Source: Whitmania pigra
Lineage: Eukaryota; Annelida; Clitellata; Hirudinida; Haemopidae
Direction of reading: 5' to 3'
DNA: 64,000 bases
Assembly: GCA_021613335.1 (NCBI GenBank)
Contig: JAJTWR010000021.1
Coordinates: 1,197,501-1,261,500 of the forward strand
In this document: positions 1-11,016 of the stretch, in pieces
Layout: every line of letters starts with the position of its first letter
How positions within the stretch are numbered: the first letter of the stretch is position 1
Translations under genes and position numbers: made by a program
The notes under the pieces: model-generated
Database searches by the model: none
The model's input: only the letters and a program-made list of their open reading frames with translations
Told to the model about the DNA's origin: nothing

Positions 1-2600
1 AACTGGTAAACCTACCTTGTAGAGTCCAGTTATTCCGTAAAGTCGATTACGTGTAAGTTTGGATCAGACGAGAATTAATGATTTACAATTGCAAATCTTT
101 TTCATTCGACATACACGCTAGTAATTCCACCAGCAATTGGTGTGAAATAATTTCAAAAACTTGAGAGCAGATTGTGTTCATCTCATCCAAGTCGTATCAA
201 TACCTGACTTGGCATTGAATTTTTCCAGGATTTTTACCCGGCGACCTCTCTCCCGTCAACTCACCATCTCGCTCTTCCACTCACGACTTTACTCGCTCTC
301 ACTCCTTCACTCGCAATTTCACTCACTCTCACTCCTAGGCTCCGACTTTCAATTCTTTGTTCTAATTTCGAATCGGAAAACGTCATTGGTTTGCGTGTGA
401 TGATTTCAATCACCAACTAGATGAATGCATCGATTGAAATTGGCCTCCGAGATTGTATATACAAATATAGGAAATAAGCGAAACTAATGAATAATTAATT
501 AATCCTAATTGGGAGCTAATTGAATCTCCACACCATTAGACAACAAAAGCATGAAGCAGAAAAACAAGCAACAAAATCGAAACGCACCTTCAGAAAGACC
601 GAGTGCGAAGTTTAAATTTTCCTACGTTTTTCCGTCCCAGCGGTGACGTGGGCAGGGCTTTCGAGATTCCCAAGTGGACTCAACTCTAAAAAGAGGCGGG
701 GATTTCAGAATTAGGCGGCCAATCAGACGGCGCCGGTAAAGTAAATTTCATTGATGAATTAGAAAGTAGGAGGTGCTAATCACAGCTCGACGCCACGCCC
801 TCGTCAATTTTCCCGCCCAATCGTTAATCGTCACGTGATCGGCCAGGCGTAGGTACGGCGTTGTTATTGTTGCTGTGAATTTTTTGTGCTTTTGATTCAT
901 GAAAGATTTTACGGCCTGCACCACGTACGTTCATTGGTTGATATTTTTAGCTTCGATTTTCTGAAATATTCATCAAGTAGCGATGGAACTGGAACATATT
1001 TTTTGCCGCCAATAAAACTTACATTAAGAGATCCACTCCAACTATTAAGCCCGTTATAAAGCCATAATCCCAGCCATCGCCACCTTCTTTCGTATCGACG
1101 TCACGATAATAGCAGTAATAATAATAATATTATTATATAATATTATTGATAATGATACTAAATATTATAAAAACACGTTGAGTGTTTCTTTTTGTATTCC
1201 AAAGTGAACATTTAAATATTAAAAGATCAATGTATCAAATATATATCTTTAATTAGTCTGTATTTCTTGTTAATAAGTAGCATTTAATTAAGAATATGTC
1301 GTTACAATTTATTCAAGTAATTTCCATAAATCGCATGGCCGATACTCTGTTCTTCCGTTGGTTGGTTCCGCCTCAGTGACTCGATATTCTCCAATAACTC
1401 AAGCGTGACCTCTTGTTCTGTCAAGTGGAAACCCATTAAACCCAAGATTGGTCGTTGAAAGTTTTTTTTTTTATTTAATTTGACAGCAGAAGTTGAACGA
1501 GATAGAATTTGAAAATTAAATATTAAAAAATCTTAAGCAGTTAAATGACTTTATTACTAAAAATTTTGTTATTGAATTATTAATTATTATTTAATCATTA
1601 CTTTGTTGACTCTCATTACATAAAATTATTTTGAGCTAAAATTAATTATTATAATATCAAACGAAAGTTAACGATTTGAGAATATTTTAAGCACTTAAAC
1701 AGCATTTTTATTTATATCTTCAAGTTGGCAATAAAATGGAGAATTGAAAATCTCCATGTTTGCATGTTCACCTGGCGAATGAATTGAAAATTATAAGTTT
1801 TAAATGATATCAAAAGTTTATAAGATAAACATGAAATCAATCTGTTCGTTTTTCTTCACTAATTTATTCGATTATTTAATTAACTAAAATTATAAATTAT
1901 AAATTATTATCAACGTTATTGTTTCAATATTTCACGAAACGATAAAGCTGTTTTAATGCGTTAAACTGAAATTAATGATTTAATTGTTCTAATCATGTCT
2001 GATACGTTCTTTGTGAAATTCGTCTTTGAAATGTTTCATCGGAAAAGCTTTCGTCTTGTTCAAAAACAGTTGTATCGATGTAATTACTAACGACGAGTAA
2101 ATAAATCTTTAAATAATAAAAATTGGAAATAACAAAAATGTAAATAACAAAATTACTATTGTTATTATTATTATTATATTATTAATTATCGGAGAAAGCA
2201 TAACATTTTAAAAACCCAATCATGATTTATTAGAAAATTTTTAGACTATTTACTAACGAAATTGTAGAGAAGCGATGATGGAAAAACCTAATGAAAATCT
2301 AGAATCTTTTTTGGATGTCCGCTGGAGTACAAAGCGATAATTTTCAATGCTTTGCTTCTTCCTGAAGGATTTACTACTCCGTTATGAAGGAATCTTGTTC
2401 CAAGTTTTTATTTAACAAAATTCAAATTGAGATCCATTGCATGCACGGATTAGCATCTATAGTGATAATAATAAAATATCGCAATTGACATTGTTAACTA
2501 ATAAATATTTATCAACGCTTTATATAATTTAAAATATTATTTAGTGATTCATTATTATTACAATTTAATTAATACTTTATCGCTCATTTCTTACCGGTCG
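1..2600. other. Non-coding region with a promoter-like stretch
   Basis: No coding exon is recognisable. Positions 230-345 are pyrimidine-rich with an imperfect repeated CTCACTC motif. Positions about 600-900 are clearly richer in G+C and CpG than their surroundings and contain an E-box-like CACGTG within GTCACGTGATC near 830, so this may be a promoter. Positions 1120-1160 are an AT-rich imperfect palindrome of AAT and ATT units. The remainder to 2600 is AT-rich with nothing identified. A sequence matching a 5' splice site on the minus strand (AAG followed by GTAGGT, near position 16) might end a leader exon of a gene leaving the window on the left, but it has no open coding frame to back it. 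Confidence 0.35.
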
Positions 2601-2604
2601 GAGA

Positions 2605-2900
2605 CGAGATTTACTCAAGCGATGACCCCGGTACAATATGAAGGTTGAGGCCTTGAGATCCTGACCTTTGTCTTCCCAATCTAAAAAAGGTTTCTTTAAC
2701 TGATGTTGGAGGCCTCTCCGGTGCTGCATCCGACCATGAAGTTCTAGTTAATTTATTTATTCGATATAGTTTTGAACAAGTTAGCTCAGAGGGTAGCATA
2801 TGCCTGCGAACGACGGTAAAAGCAACAGTCGTGTTTGAGATCCTGCTTGCAACTCCACAAAGCGCCCCTTGGTTGCGGCCCTATACAAATAAACACTGAC
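2605..2900. repeat. Dispersed repeat plus diverged tRNA-derived SINE
   Basis: Positions 2605-2750 look like a degenerate dispersed repeat; the minus-strand frame reads like a common repeat-derived pseudo-peptide rather than a conserved protein. Positions 2775-2900 (plus) begin with a tRNA-like A box (TTAGCTCAGAGGGTAGC) and then a B-box-like segment (GTTTGAGATCC) about 50 bases on, followed by a tail that resembles the SINE copies near 16.7, 25.4, 26.6, 30.8 and 51.0 kb. It is considerably diverged from them. It lies directly beside the real tRNA-Gly gene but is not part of it. Confidence 0.45.
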
Positions 2901-2915
2901 AAAATGGGCAGGTGG

Positions 2916-2986
2916 TGCGCCGCCCGGGAATCGAACCCGGGTCGCGAGAATGGGAATCTCGCATGATACCATTACACCAGCGGCGC
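2916..2986 (-). tRNA. tRNA-Gly (anticodon CCC)
   Basis: A 71-nt cloverleaf on the minus strand. The acceptor strand GCGCCGC pairs with GCGGCGC. The D arm is TGGTGTAATGGTATCA, an A box. The anticodon stem GCGAGA/TCTCGC closes the loop TTCCCAT, giving anticodon CCC. The T arm GGGTTCGAATCCC is a perfect B box. The gene has no intron and no encoded CCA. A TTTT run about ten bases past the 3' end on the minus strand is a plausible RNA polymerase III terminator. Every stem is fully paired, so this looks like a functional gene and not a SINE head. Confidence 0.97.
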
Positions 2987-3082
2987 ACGCAGCGTATTCG
3001 CGTTAAAGGTTTTTATTGTTAGCAACTTAACTGCACTATTGCTTAATCGCTTACAAAGAAACACAACACACTAAGCTTTTAT

Positions 3083-3421
3083 TTAGAATTTAGATAGCTT
3101 TATATAAAGTTTCGTTTTTCCATAACAATTGTGGACTATCTCATGGTCTCTAATTATCCTCCTTGCATTCAAGTTCTTCTCTTTTTGATTCTCACAACTC
3201 ATACTTTTATTTGTGGAGAAACCTCTTTCAACAGATGCTTGACCATGACTCAAAGTTAGCAAAACTGTTACTATCTGTATGCAATCTTCGTCATCATATC
3301 GATTCCCAGCAACTGATGGGAAAGCCTCAACAGAATCACAACTTGCTTGAGGTTCAATTTCATCACTCACCGATGCAGTATCAACTGATCTGCTTGCAAA
3401 AGTGATAACGAAACCGTTCAT
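3083..3421 (-). pseudogene. hAT-family transposase C-terminal fragment
   Basis: A minus-strand frame of 112 residues contains the pattern of the C-terminal hAT dimerisation region: LTLSHGQASVERGFS followed by a basic stretch with NARRIIRDH. The S-x-x-x-E-R-x-F-S core is typical of hAT-derived BED/zinc-finger transposases. No catalytic core or N-terminal zinc finger is seen next to it, and the terminal inverted repeats were not found. I read it as a decayed transposon remnant and not a host gene. Confidence 0.5.
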
Positions 3422-3429
3422 CGATTGGG

Positions 3430-4330
3430 AGACTTTGCATGATGTAACATTGTCTCAATGTTATTTGCCTCGAGCGTGTGTTGTAACTCCTAATTTCGAA
3501 ACCTCAAGGTTCTTTTTGCAGGCGCAACAATACTCCTTTTGGGAATCTGTAGTATTCCTTCTCAGCCAACTCCATTCTTCATTATCTATCCATTTGCTAT
3601 TGAAAACACTAAGTCCAGGCATGATTGATAGTGCTATCAAAACTTAAAGGGTCAAACAGACAAGCGAACGGACGTAACCGGAAACTTAATTGGGTGAGGC
3701 TAGAACAATGAGACCGCAAGAACAAATGGACCGATTTCACGCTAATTGTTATTTCAATAAAACTTATGAACGTTATTATTTTTTAACCTTTATCATTTTT
3801 TAAGACCTCCTTCACTTGTTTTTTAGGACTTTTTAGTACCGAATTTCGGAAATTTAAGACCTGTACGAACCATGTAGACTTATATACCCAGAATATTCAC
3901 TTAAGAGTTCTTTAGTAACTTGTAACAAAATGCATTTAATGAGATCAGAAATTATTACATGATAAAGAAATAAAACAAAACAAACTCATCACATAGATGG
4001 ATGAAAAAATTAGAGCCACACAACAAACCCAATTCTGAACTAGCATTTATTAATGGACAAACCAAACAAAGTTCAGCTTTATACTAGTAATATTCCACCT
4101 ACATCCTTCTCAGGGATGAAGCTATTTTATTTCAAATTTGAAACCAACTCAAACTCAAAGTTTAATTTTCAGTTCACATGAAAATGTATTCAAGCAGAAA
4201 ATTAACAATTCTGAACATAAAGTTTGTACCACTGTAAATACCAATTTTAAACCAAACTCAATATCCAGCAATGTTGCAAAAAATAAAAATGAGAAATTCA
4301 TTTAAGAAAATTTGAAGAAATAATTGAAAT
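3430..4330. other. Intergenic region downstream of LSG1
   Basis: AT-rich DNA between the hAT fragment and the LSG1 stop codon. No coding exon or repeat structure was recognised. A minus-strand AATAAA (read as TTTATT on the plus strand near 4045) is a possible LSG1 poly(A) signal, which would give a 3' UTR of about 300 nt. Confidence 0.3.
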
Positions 4331-4337
4331 TGAGCTG

Positions 4338-5957
4338 TTAGTCAGAATCATAGTTGTCTTTGTACAGCCTTCGAAGCTTTGTCCTCTTATTTTTATTGAA
4401 ATGCTTCTTGGACAACATCTGCTCTTGAGCCAATGCCTTCTTGTCGATGGATTTATGAAACGTCTCGATCTTTTTCAGATTCACAAAATCCACCATTCCC
4501 TTTGGCATTTTGGCTTTCTTCGTGGCCTCGATTTCTTCCGGAGACATGAAAACTTCGACGTCGTCCGGCACGACCGGCCTGGATCCGTACTCTCCTTCGC
4601 CGACCGACGGCGGACCGTAACGGTAGCAAAGCTTCCCATTCACGTAGTCCTTCAAGATGATCCTGGCAGCTCTTGAAGAATCGGGCACGCCCTTGTGAGT
4701 CATGAAGCCTCTCACCTTGGCATAAGCTTTAAGAAGTCGATTTGGATCGGGTGCATCTCCTGGCATCTCGTCGTCGACGAGATCCAACATGATGCCGTAA
4801 GTGTTCTCCAACAACCTCCTCGGAATGTTTCTGCACACCACGGCCGTGGGAGGCAAATGGTCCTGCATCTGATCGATCGGAAGAATTCCGTTGGTGATCA
4901 TATCTGCCTTCGAAGAAACAAAGTTTGGCATGACTAAACCAGGACAGTCACAAAGAAGCAGCCATTCGTCTATGAAAATCGTCTGAAAGTGCTTCGTCTT
5001 TCCTGGAGTCGAGCTCGTGGCCGCCTGGTAATTTTTGGACTTCGACTCATCCGGTACCACTCTTTCTTTCAGCAATGCATTGAGAGTCGAACTTTTTCCA
5101 ACGTTCGGGTAGCCGATCAAACCCACGGTCACAAGTTCTTCTTCGCCCTTCAATTTCTTTCCTAAATTTCTGAAGCATTCTAGCAACTGTGACCTGCTCA
5201 GAACAGAAGTATCAGTGGTTTCTCTCAGTTCTTCTTCAGATTCTTCTAATTCGTTCAATGCCGAAAAGAAATAAATCGTGAGATCCTGACCCTTGAAGTA
5301 GTCCAGCCAATGTCTCCTTTGAGATTCAGTCAAGAAATCAGCTTTGTTTATGAGAATGACATTTATTTTGTTACTGTCAACTTCTTTCACGTAAGCTTCC
5401 AAATCTTCACATCGAAACAAAAGTGGATTTCTTGCATCAACAATTTGAACCACAACATCACTCCTCTCAATGACCCTCCACAATTGCCTCCAGAACTCTA
5501 AGTTCCTTTCATAAGGTGTGATGATTATTCCTTCCATTTCTCCCAAAATGCTCAAGGAATGACGCCATTCAAGAAAAGCTTGCCTCTCCATTTCGTCTAG
5601 TTCTTGTGGCGTCGTTGAAGCATCCCATGCAGGTCTTCTTGGCACTCTCAACGAAGATCTGTACTCCATTTGGATTTTGGCGTTCCTTTCAATCTCTTCT
5701 GCTGAAGGACACGAATCATTGTTCGTAACTATGTGGACGTCTCGTCTCTCGGCCTTAAATTGAGTTTGTGCCATTTTTGCACTGTAAATAAACTCATCCA
5801 GAGTGCTTTGTTCCGTAACCGACTTGAAATTAACTTTATTGAAATCGATTCCATCATTTAATTCGGTAGTATGTAGAAATGAAGACTTTGCGTTTTGTTT
5901 TTTGTTACCAAATCTATCTCTAATTAAAGCCTTCCCCAAAGAGCTCTTCGTTGCCAT
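4338..5957 (-). CDS. LSG1: LSG1-type large-subunit GTPase (intronless)
   Basis: Cytoplasmic GTPase of the YlqF/YawG family. In yeast and mammals LSG1 acts late in 60S subunit maturation by releasing the export adaptor NMD3. The 539-residue frame starts at ATG 5957 (MATKSSLGKALIRD). A longer frame to 6008 opens with GTG, so the ATG is preferred. The N-terminal LHTTELNDG and SVTEQSTLDEF stretches are family hallmarks. The GTPase domain is circularly permuted as expected: VVVQIVDARNPLLFRCEDLE (about 168-187), G4 NKAD (205-208), G1 GYPNVGKSS (282-290), G2-like TPGKTKHFQT (about 318-327) and G3 DCPG (337-340). The C-terminus is basic and ends RRLYKDNYDSD. The G4-to-G1 gap is shorter than in vertebrates, lacking their long acidic insert. 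There are no introns, unlike both large neighbouring genes. The frame is intact and all motifs are present, so it is probably functional. Confidence 0.97.
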   Translation of the reverse strand: MATKSSLGKALIRDRFGNKKQNAKSSFLHTTELNDGIDFNKVNFKSVTEQSTLDEFIYSAKMAQTQFKAERRDVHIVTNNDSCPSAEEIERNAKIQMEYRSSLRVPRRPAWDASTTPQELDEMERQAFLEWRHSLSILGEMEGIIITPYERNLEFWRQLWRVIERSDVVVQIVDARNPLLFRCEDLEAYVKEVDSNKINVILINKADFLTESQRRHWLDYFKGQDLTIYFFSALNELEESEEELRETTDTSVLSRSQLLECFRNLGKKLKGEEELVTVGLIGYPNVGKSSTLNALLKERVVPDESKSKNYQAATSSTPGKTKHFQTIFIDEWLLLCDCPGLVMPNFVSSKADMITNGILPIDQMQDHLPPTAVVCRNIPRRLLENTYGIMLDLVDDEMPGDAPDPNRLLKAYAKVRGFMTHKGVPDSSRAARIILKDYVNGKLCYRYGPPSVGEGEYGSRPVVPDDVEVFMSPEEIEATKKAKMPKGMVDFVNLKKIETFHKSIDKKALAQEQMLSKKHFNKNKRTKLRRLYKDNYDSD

Positions 5958-6413
5958 TATCAAACAATACGAATTATATAATACGATAATAAAAACAAAA
6001 GGAAGCACGAGACTGAAAAGGTAAACAAACGAACATTTACTTAAACTCTTCTGTAGTCTGAAGTGCTTTTTTATTTATTAAATTTAGATAGGCTTAAAAT
6101 AAATTTTTACTTTTAATTAAAAATTTGCGTAAATATTGGTAACATGTTACAGATTGGTCACATTTATTTTTATTTAACTAGTGAAATTGTTCAATTAATG
6201 TGATAAATTATATTTTTATAATTGGTCATTAATTTGATTTTTTTTACAAAAAATGGTTCTTGAATGGCGTCACGCTGTTTTGAGATCTTGTAGTTTGACA
6301 TTTCATTTTTTGTAGGTTTTTAACACATCCTCTGAAATTAACTGATCAAAAGTTTTTATTAAAAGCCTAAAGTCTTTCAATTTTCTTTGCAATATTTCAA
6401 CTTTCCTCAGCCA

Positions 6414-7306
6414 CAGGGGCGCAACCAGCGAAAAATGCTGGGGGGGGGGCTCAAGTTTAGAAAAGCCCGACGCAGTCGAAAAATTTTTGAAACTGTTCAA
6501 ATCAATACTACTAATTTTAATTAATAAAGAATTAAAGATAAAACTAATTATTATTATAAGTTTTTATTTATAAGTCTGCAGTCTTTTTTTGTATCTTTAA
6601 TAATTTATTAATGAGCTTGACTATCTTCTATTTCAAAGTTTCAAGTCAGTTAAAGCAACTGTAAAAAAAAAGTTTATGATATGTTTAAAATTGTAATATG
6701 ATATGATTGATATCCTAAACATTTCACCTAATCTAAATTATGTATAAAATTAAGATCCTAAACAGTTTAAAACAATTTTGAAATGTTGTAGTCTAAATTA
6801 CATTTTGATGTGTTTGCAGTTACAAAATAATTTTTCGATCAATCTGTGAAAATCCGTTCACCATTTTATTTACTGGAAGAAGTGCAATATTGTTTTGTTC
6901 ACAGATATTCTCAATAAACTTTGCAAACGACAGGCAGACATAGTCGTCCCGAGATGACTTTTAATAAGGCGAAGTTTAGAAAATGCCCTTTCTGCATCTG
7001 ATGACGTAAATGTCTGAGTAAGAGCAACATCGAGCATATGCAACTCGGGCTGAATGCTTGTGGCACAGAAAAGATCTTGTAGTTCGATACACGCATTGGG
7101 GTCAGACTGATCAGCACGTAAACTTGTCGATGTGAATTGGAGCTGTCTTTGCACAGTTTCAGCGTCTTTTCCATGAAGGTTGCAGAATTCCGAAAGCTCG
7201 GGAGTCATTGTGCCATTCTGCAAAGCATCAAGAGCAGCCAAGGCAGGGTTGTCAAAACGACATTATCTGACCCCCCTGCCCCCCCCTCCCCCAAGTTGCG
7301 CCACTG
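6414..7306 (-). mobile_element. Degenerate hAT element with transposase C-terminus
   Basis: The ends carry imperfect inverted repeats: CAGGGGCGCAAC at 6414 and the complement of CAGTGGCGCAAC ending at 7306, both followed inward by G-rich runs. A minus-strand frame at 6870-7241 contains SSDAERAFSKLRLIKSHLG, the hAT C-terminal dimerisation motif of the zinc-finger-MYM/52-kDa-repressor type. The catalytic region is missing, so this is an internally deleted copy of about 0.9 kb. The flanking eight bases do not form a clean duplication (CTCAGCCA against CTCTAAGT), so the exact boundaries are uncertain. Confidence 0.6.
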
Positions 7307-7309
7307 CTC

Positions 7310-8780
7310 TAAGTGTATGTGATTTTATTACTCATAAAAACTAGACAAACTTAGCTCTATTTCAACATGGGTGTCATTTAAGCTTTTTCGGAGCAATCTC
7401 AATGCTCAACCTGATGCAGTAATTCTTTTTGCTTCCCACCAAGTGTCAAAAAGGCGTTTTTTTAAATTAATGCAAACAAATTATTTGAAAGCAGATCTAT
7501 CATATTTAAATAGTTGCTCATACTAACTTTAGACGCAAAAAAAGTCATCTCAATTTGAGCGAGGGTTTGTCCAGCCCCATTGGAAAAAGCTGAAAGGACG
7601 TCCCTTGGCCTTCCCCCTCTTGACTGTTATTTTGTGGTTTTGCAAGTTGTCAATAGACACAATACAAGATGACTTTTTAATGCCTATGTATACATGGAAC
7701 CTAGTTATTTATCTGTGTAATGCTGATGAAAATGATGACCACTTTGAATACTACGGGCAAAAAAGACAGTATTATTTTAGAGAATTGTATGAAGTTTCTG
7801 TAATACGACGAATTCATCCGTTCTAATTAGAGTACTGGTCGAGGTATTTAATGGAGGTTGTTAGTTTAAACTCAAGTGATCAAGGTCATACCATTGTTAC
7901 CAATCGACCATGTGACGTCCTCGAAACATATCTACACAGCAGTGCACGCTGTATTATGTAGGCTAATTCATCCAAACCAGTATTTATAAATATTACAACG
8001 TTTGCAAAACTACAAATAAATACATTAGTTTAATAATGGAACGCAGTGGCATACCAAGAGGGGGAGGGGAAATCGTAAAATTAAAAACATTGCAAACAAT
8101 GCAAATATGCATATTTTTTTTTACACAGGTAATAAATAGTCTGTTTTGCAGTTAAAACAAAAACACGAGCGCTTTCTAAAAAATATTATAATTACATTAA
8201 AAATTTATTTTAATATTATTAAATTATTAAATTAACTTATAATCAAACAATACGAAATAACATATTCAAGTAGGATATTCAAAAACAAGAAAAACAAGTG
8301 TTCCTGTAATCCAGATATTGGAGGTCGGAAACATGATACGTTAAAAACTTACGTTAAACAAATACCGGAAAGTTAATGCGAAGACTTTCTAAACATATGA
8401 GCAGCTACTGGCACTTTGCAGTTTAGCCACCTTGACACACCCTGCACATTGTCAGTGTTGCCATTACCATCGGCCGGGGAAAAATGCAGGATGCTGGGCT
8501 GACAACTAAATATTGGCTACTTTTTTTTGATTTCATAGCCAATCGTAATCGCATGTTCGTTATTATCATTTCTGACCTATTGACTTCGTTAGATAAAACT
8601 AATTCCTTAACTACGTTTGAAGTCCAGTTGTTACTTCGAGTGTTAATTACTCCAAGCTTTTAATTCCGAAAAATCGGATTCATTCGTATAACGGCTGATC
8701 ATTCGAGAATTCAAAAAATTCAACAACCGAAATAGTGGAAACAATTGTTAATTGAAGTTGTTCTGATGCTATGATGATGA
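7310..8780. other. Intergenic region, no gene recognised
   Basis: AT-rich, with short open frames of no recognisable family. A segment at about 8045-8072 (CAGTGGCATACCAAGAGGGG) resembles the G-rich end of the neighbouring hAT element, but a matching partner end was not found. A run of ATGATG units sits at 8770-8787, just beyond the stop codon of the next minus-strand gene model. Confidence 0.3.
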
Positions 8781-8788
8781 TGATGATG

Positions 8789-9773
8789 TTACGAAGTTGA
8801 TAGACTATTTTGCAATCGTTCCAACAATTTTTGTTTATTCTTTGACCATTTTATATTTTGTTCGTGCTTTCTTTTCTTCGTATGATTTTCGAGCTTCGTA
8901 TCTAGGTAATTGAAAAACAACAAACTCATTTGACGTTTTGAAAGTCTTTCAGAGACGAATATGGAATCCTCATGGTTTGCTCCAGTAGCAATCTCTGACA
9001 TCTTAGCGGGAATAAACTCTTCTCGTAAGTTTAATAATATTTTATTGTCTCCAATTGCAGTGTGATTTTTCTGTGTGGTTTCCCAGGATGCTATACTCGA
9101 AAATGATGATGCATCTAATTCATTTCCAGGATAGTTCTTGTGCAATCCTGCAATATGGCCGTAAATGCTAGAACTCCAAACACCGCTGAATAGAGTGAAA
9201 TATTTATATAAACAATGCTAGCCAACTAATCCATTTTGAAATCTCACAATTTCAAAAATCCAGTGATAAGAAAACATTGTAGAACAATGATGAATCCCAT
9301 TAACTGAAATAAACGACGTTTAATTTGAGACTTGACGCAATCTATGCATTAGCTGATCAAAAACTTATATTCGAGTTTTCCATCAAGACATTTAAATTTA
9401 ATTTAATTTAACAATTATCGATCGACTAAAATTAAAATAATTTTTATTTAGCCCAATCATCGGAAATGTTTTATAATCCAAATTAAAGCCGCCATTATTT
9501 TTGCCACAAGCAAAAATTTCTAAAAAAAGTAAATGTTTCTAAAACATATTTGTAAGAGTGTTAATTATTAATATTCTAACATTAAAATACTTAGCTCTAA
9601 AATTAATTCAAATGTAATCACTATTTTAAGCCACAAATTGAAAATGAAGTATTGCCTTCAGCATTTCAACATTTTAACTTTACCGTAATTAAAATTAATT
9701 ATTAAATTAATATACTCTATTATTTCAAATAATTATATTTGAAATCAGACCTAGATTTGTAGACTGACGACAT
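8789..9773 (-). CDS. Tentative two-exon small gene, function unknown
   Basis: I could not assign a family. Proposed exons (minus): 9751-9773, coding MSSVYKS and two bases, with donor AG|GTCTGA; and 8789-9185, with acceptor TATTCAG. The junction restores a serine codon and leaves one frame of 139 residues ending LQNSLSTS. The middle is acidic to neutral (NKILLNLREEFIPAK). The C-terminus is strongly basic with a possible nuclear-localisation cluster (HTKKRKHEQNIKWSK) and is likely helical. Support is only the splice consistency, the exceptionally long second-exon frame for such AT-rich DNA, and a start codon about 160 bp from the oppositely oriented start of the polycystin gene, suggesting a shared promoter. 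It could be a chance frame; transcript data would decide. Confidence 0.4.
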
Positions 9774-9937
9774 TGGAATGAGGTCGCGCTATAGACTGTT
9801 CGAATTCAAATTTTTGACTGGATGATGTTTGAGCCGTGTCTTGCTTAGACGTTCGTCGCGTGTTGTAAAAGGCTCACTTATTCACGAATAACATGACATA
9901 ATGTTAATATAAATTGATATTATACCAATGTCATGAC
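9774..9937. promoter_or_regulatory. Possible bidirectional promoter / 5' leaders
   Basis: Between the two divergently oriented start codons (minus ATG at 9771-9773, plus ATG at 9938-9940) lie 164 bases. They contain slightly more CpG (GAGGTCGCGCTATAG near 9780, GACGTTCGTCGCGTG near 9847) than the adjoining introns. No TATA box or named factor site is convincing. The role is inferred from gene geometry, and untranslated first exons could move the true start sites elsewhere. Confidence 0.3.
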
Positions 9938-11016
9938 ATGTTTGGTTTATCAATTTTCGTCTCGATTGTTATTTTCATGCTCTTTCATCGGAATGGTCTT
10001 ACTCTGAGAGGTTAGTTAATTTAATCAACAGTTTAAGCTTGGGTTGAAGTGAATTGCTTCAATTACATTTAGTCCACGAGCTACAGTTTTTGGGCTGCTT
10101 CAGAGAGGGACTGGACACAGGCAGTAGAGATCTCTTGCGTGATGTCAGGAATGACTTTGAAGAATGTGCAGCTTACTGCATCCTTCAAGATGCCTTAGTC
10201 TTTGGAATGACCGTCAGTTTACATATTATATAAATGTGGTTACTGAATGACAATTATGCAAGACCCTAGTGAACTATGTGTACAAAGATCACATTACATT
10301 ATCAATATTCATGTCAGTTTCTGTTTCGATTAACTTAAATGTACCAAGTGATCAAGAAGTATCAAGTCAGCTAGTCGGTCAAATCTTATAAATGCTGTCG
10401 ATAAAACTTAAGGTGCATCGCGTAACAACCGAATCCTTATTGGGTTACGCTTTTCTAAAAGTTCGCAAATTGTCATCAAGATATGCTCAATTAAATACAA
10501 CGGCCCACTTCCTGTTACAAAAACTTTTAAAAACATTTTGGTTTTTCTACTTTCCTCCATTTTGAAGCAAACTCGTTCACCGGATATTTCAAACTTTGTA
10601 ATAAGTCTTTATTCGTCGGGGCTGACTGGCCAGTTTCGGCGTCAGGCATCATCGGAACCGCCTAACTTGTAACTGAAGTGTACAAATGTCTCTGAATTAA
10701 TATACGAAAGAACGAAATGTGAACAAAATGATAAAACCCACCATTAAACTACAGTAAATTAAAGACAAAAAATACGAGAAGTGGGACTATAAAAAATAGT
10801 TTAAAACAAACATTTATTAAAATGTCCAGTTGCCCATATTTAGTTGAACCTCATTCTTGAATAAGGATGATGGTTCTTGCGCATGCCAACTTGCTTCCTA
10901 TGACATGTACGATGGTTTCATCAAGGACTGGTGTCGTAATCCGTGCCAAGGTAATTCTACTTATTCCGATGAATATTCTTGTGGAGGTGGAGTCATTTTC
11001 ATGAGCTACTACCGAG
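9938..11016 (+). other. Polycystin exons 1-3: signal peptide and WSC domain
   Basis: Exon 1 gives a 24-residue signal sequence. Exons 2-3 (residues about 25-121) form a WSC carbohydrate-binding-type domain. It opens with FLGCFREGLD, continues with ECAAYCILQDALVFGM, then DGSCACQ, DWCRNPCQGN and CGGGVIFMSYYR. The paired cysteines and the C-x-x-x-C spacing are those of WSC, which also occurs near the N-terminus of vertebrate polycystin-1. The acceptor of exon 3 (ATAAG at 10865) has a poor pyrimidine tract and is the least certain edge. Confidence 0.88.

Noticed and set aside
1..60. Minus-strand exon with a good donor (AAG|GTAGGT)
   Set aside because: No ATG or sustained open frame upstream; could be a leader exon but cannot be supported.
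5958..6008. N-terminal extension of LSG1 by 17 residues
   Set aside because: It begins with GTG and is not family-like; the ATG at 5957 starts the conserved N-terminus.
9440..9530. A third exon for the small minus-strand gene
   Set aside because: It would read through only in a phase that does not match exon 1, and exons 1 and 2 join cleanly without it.
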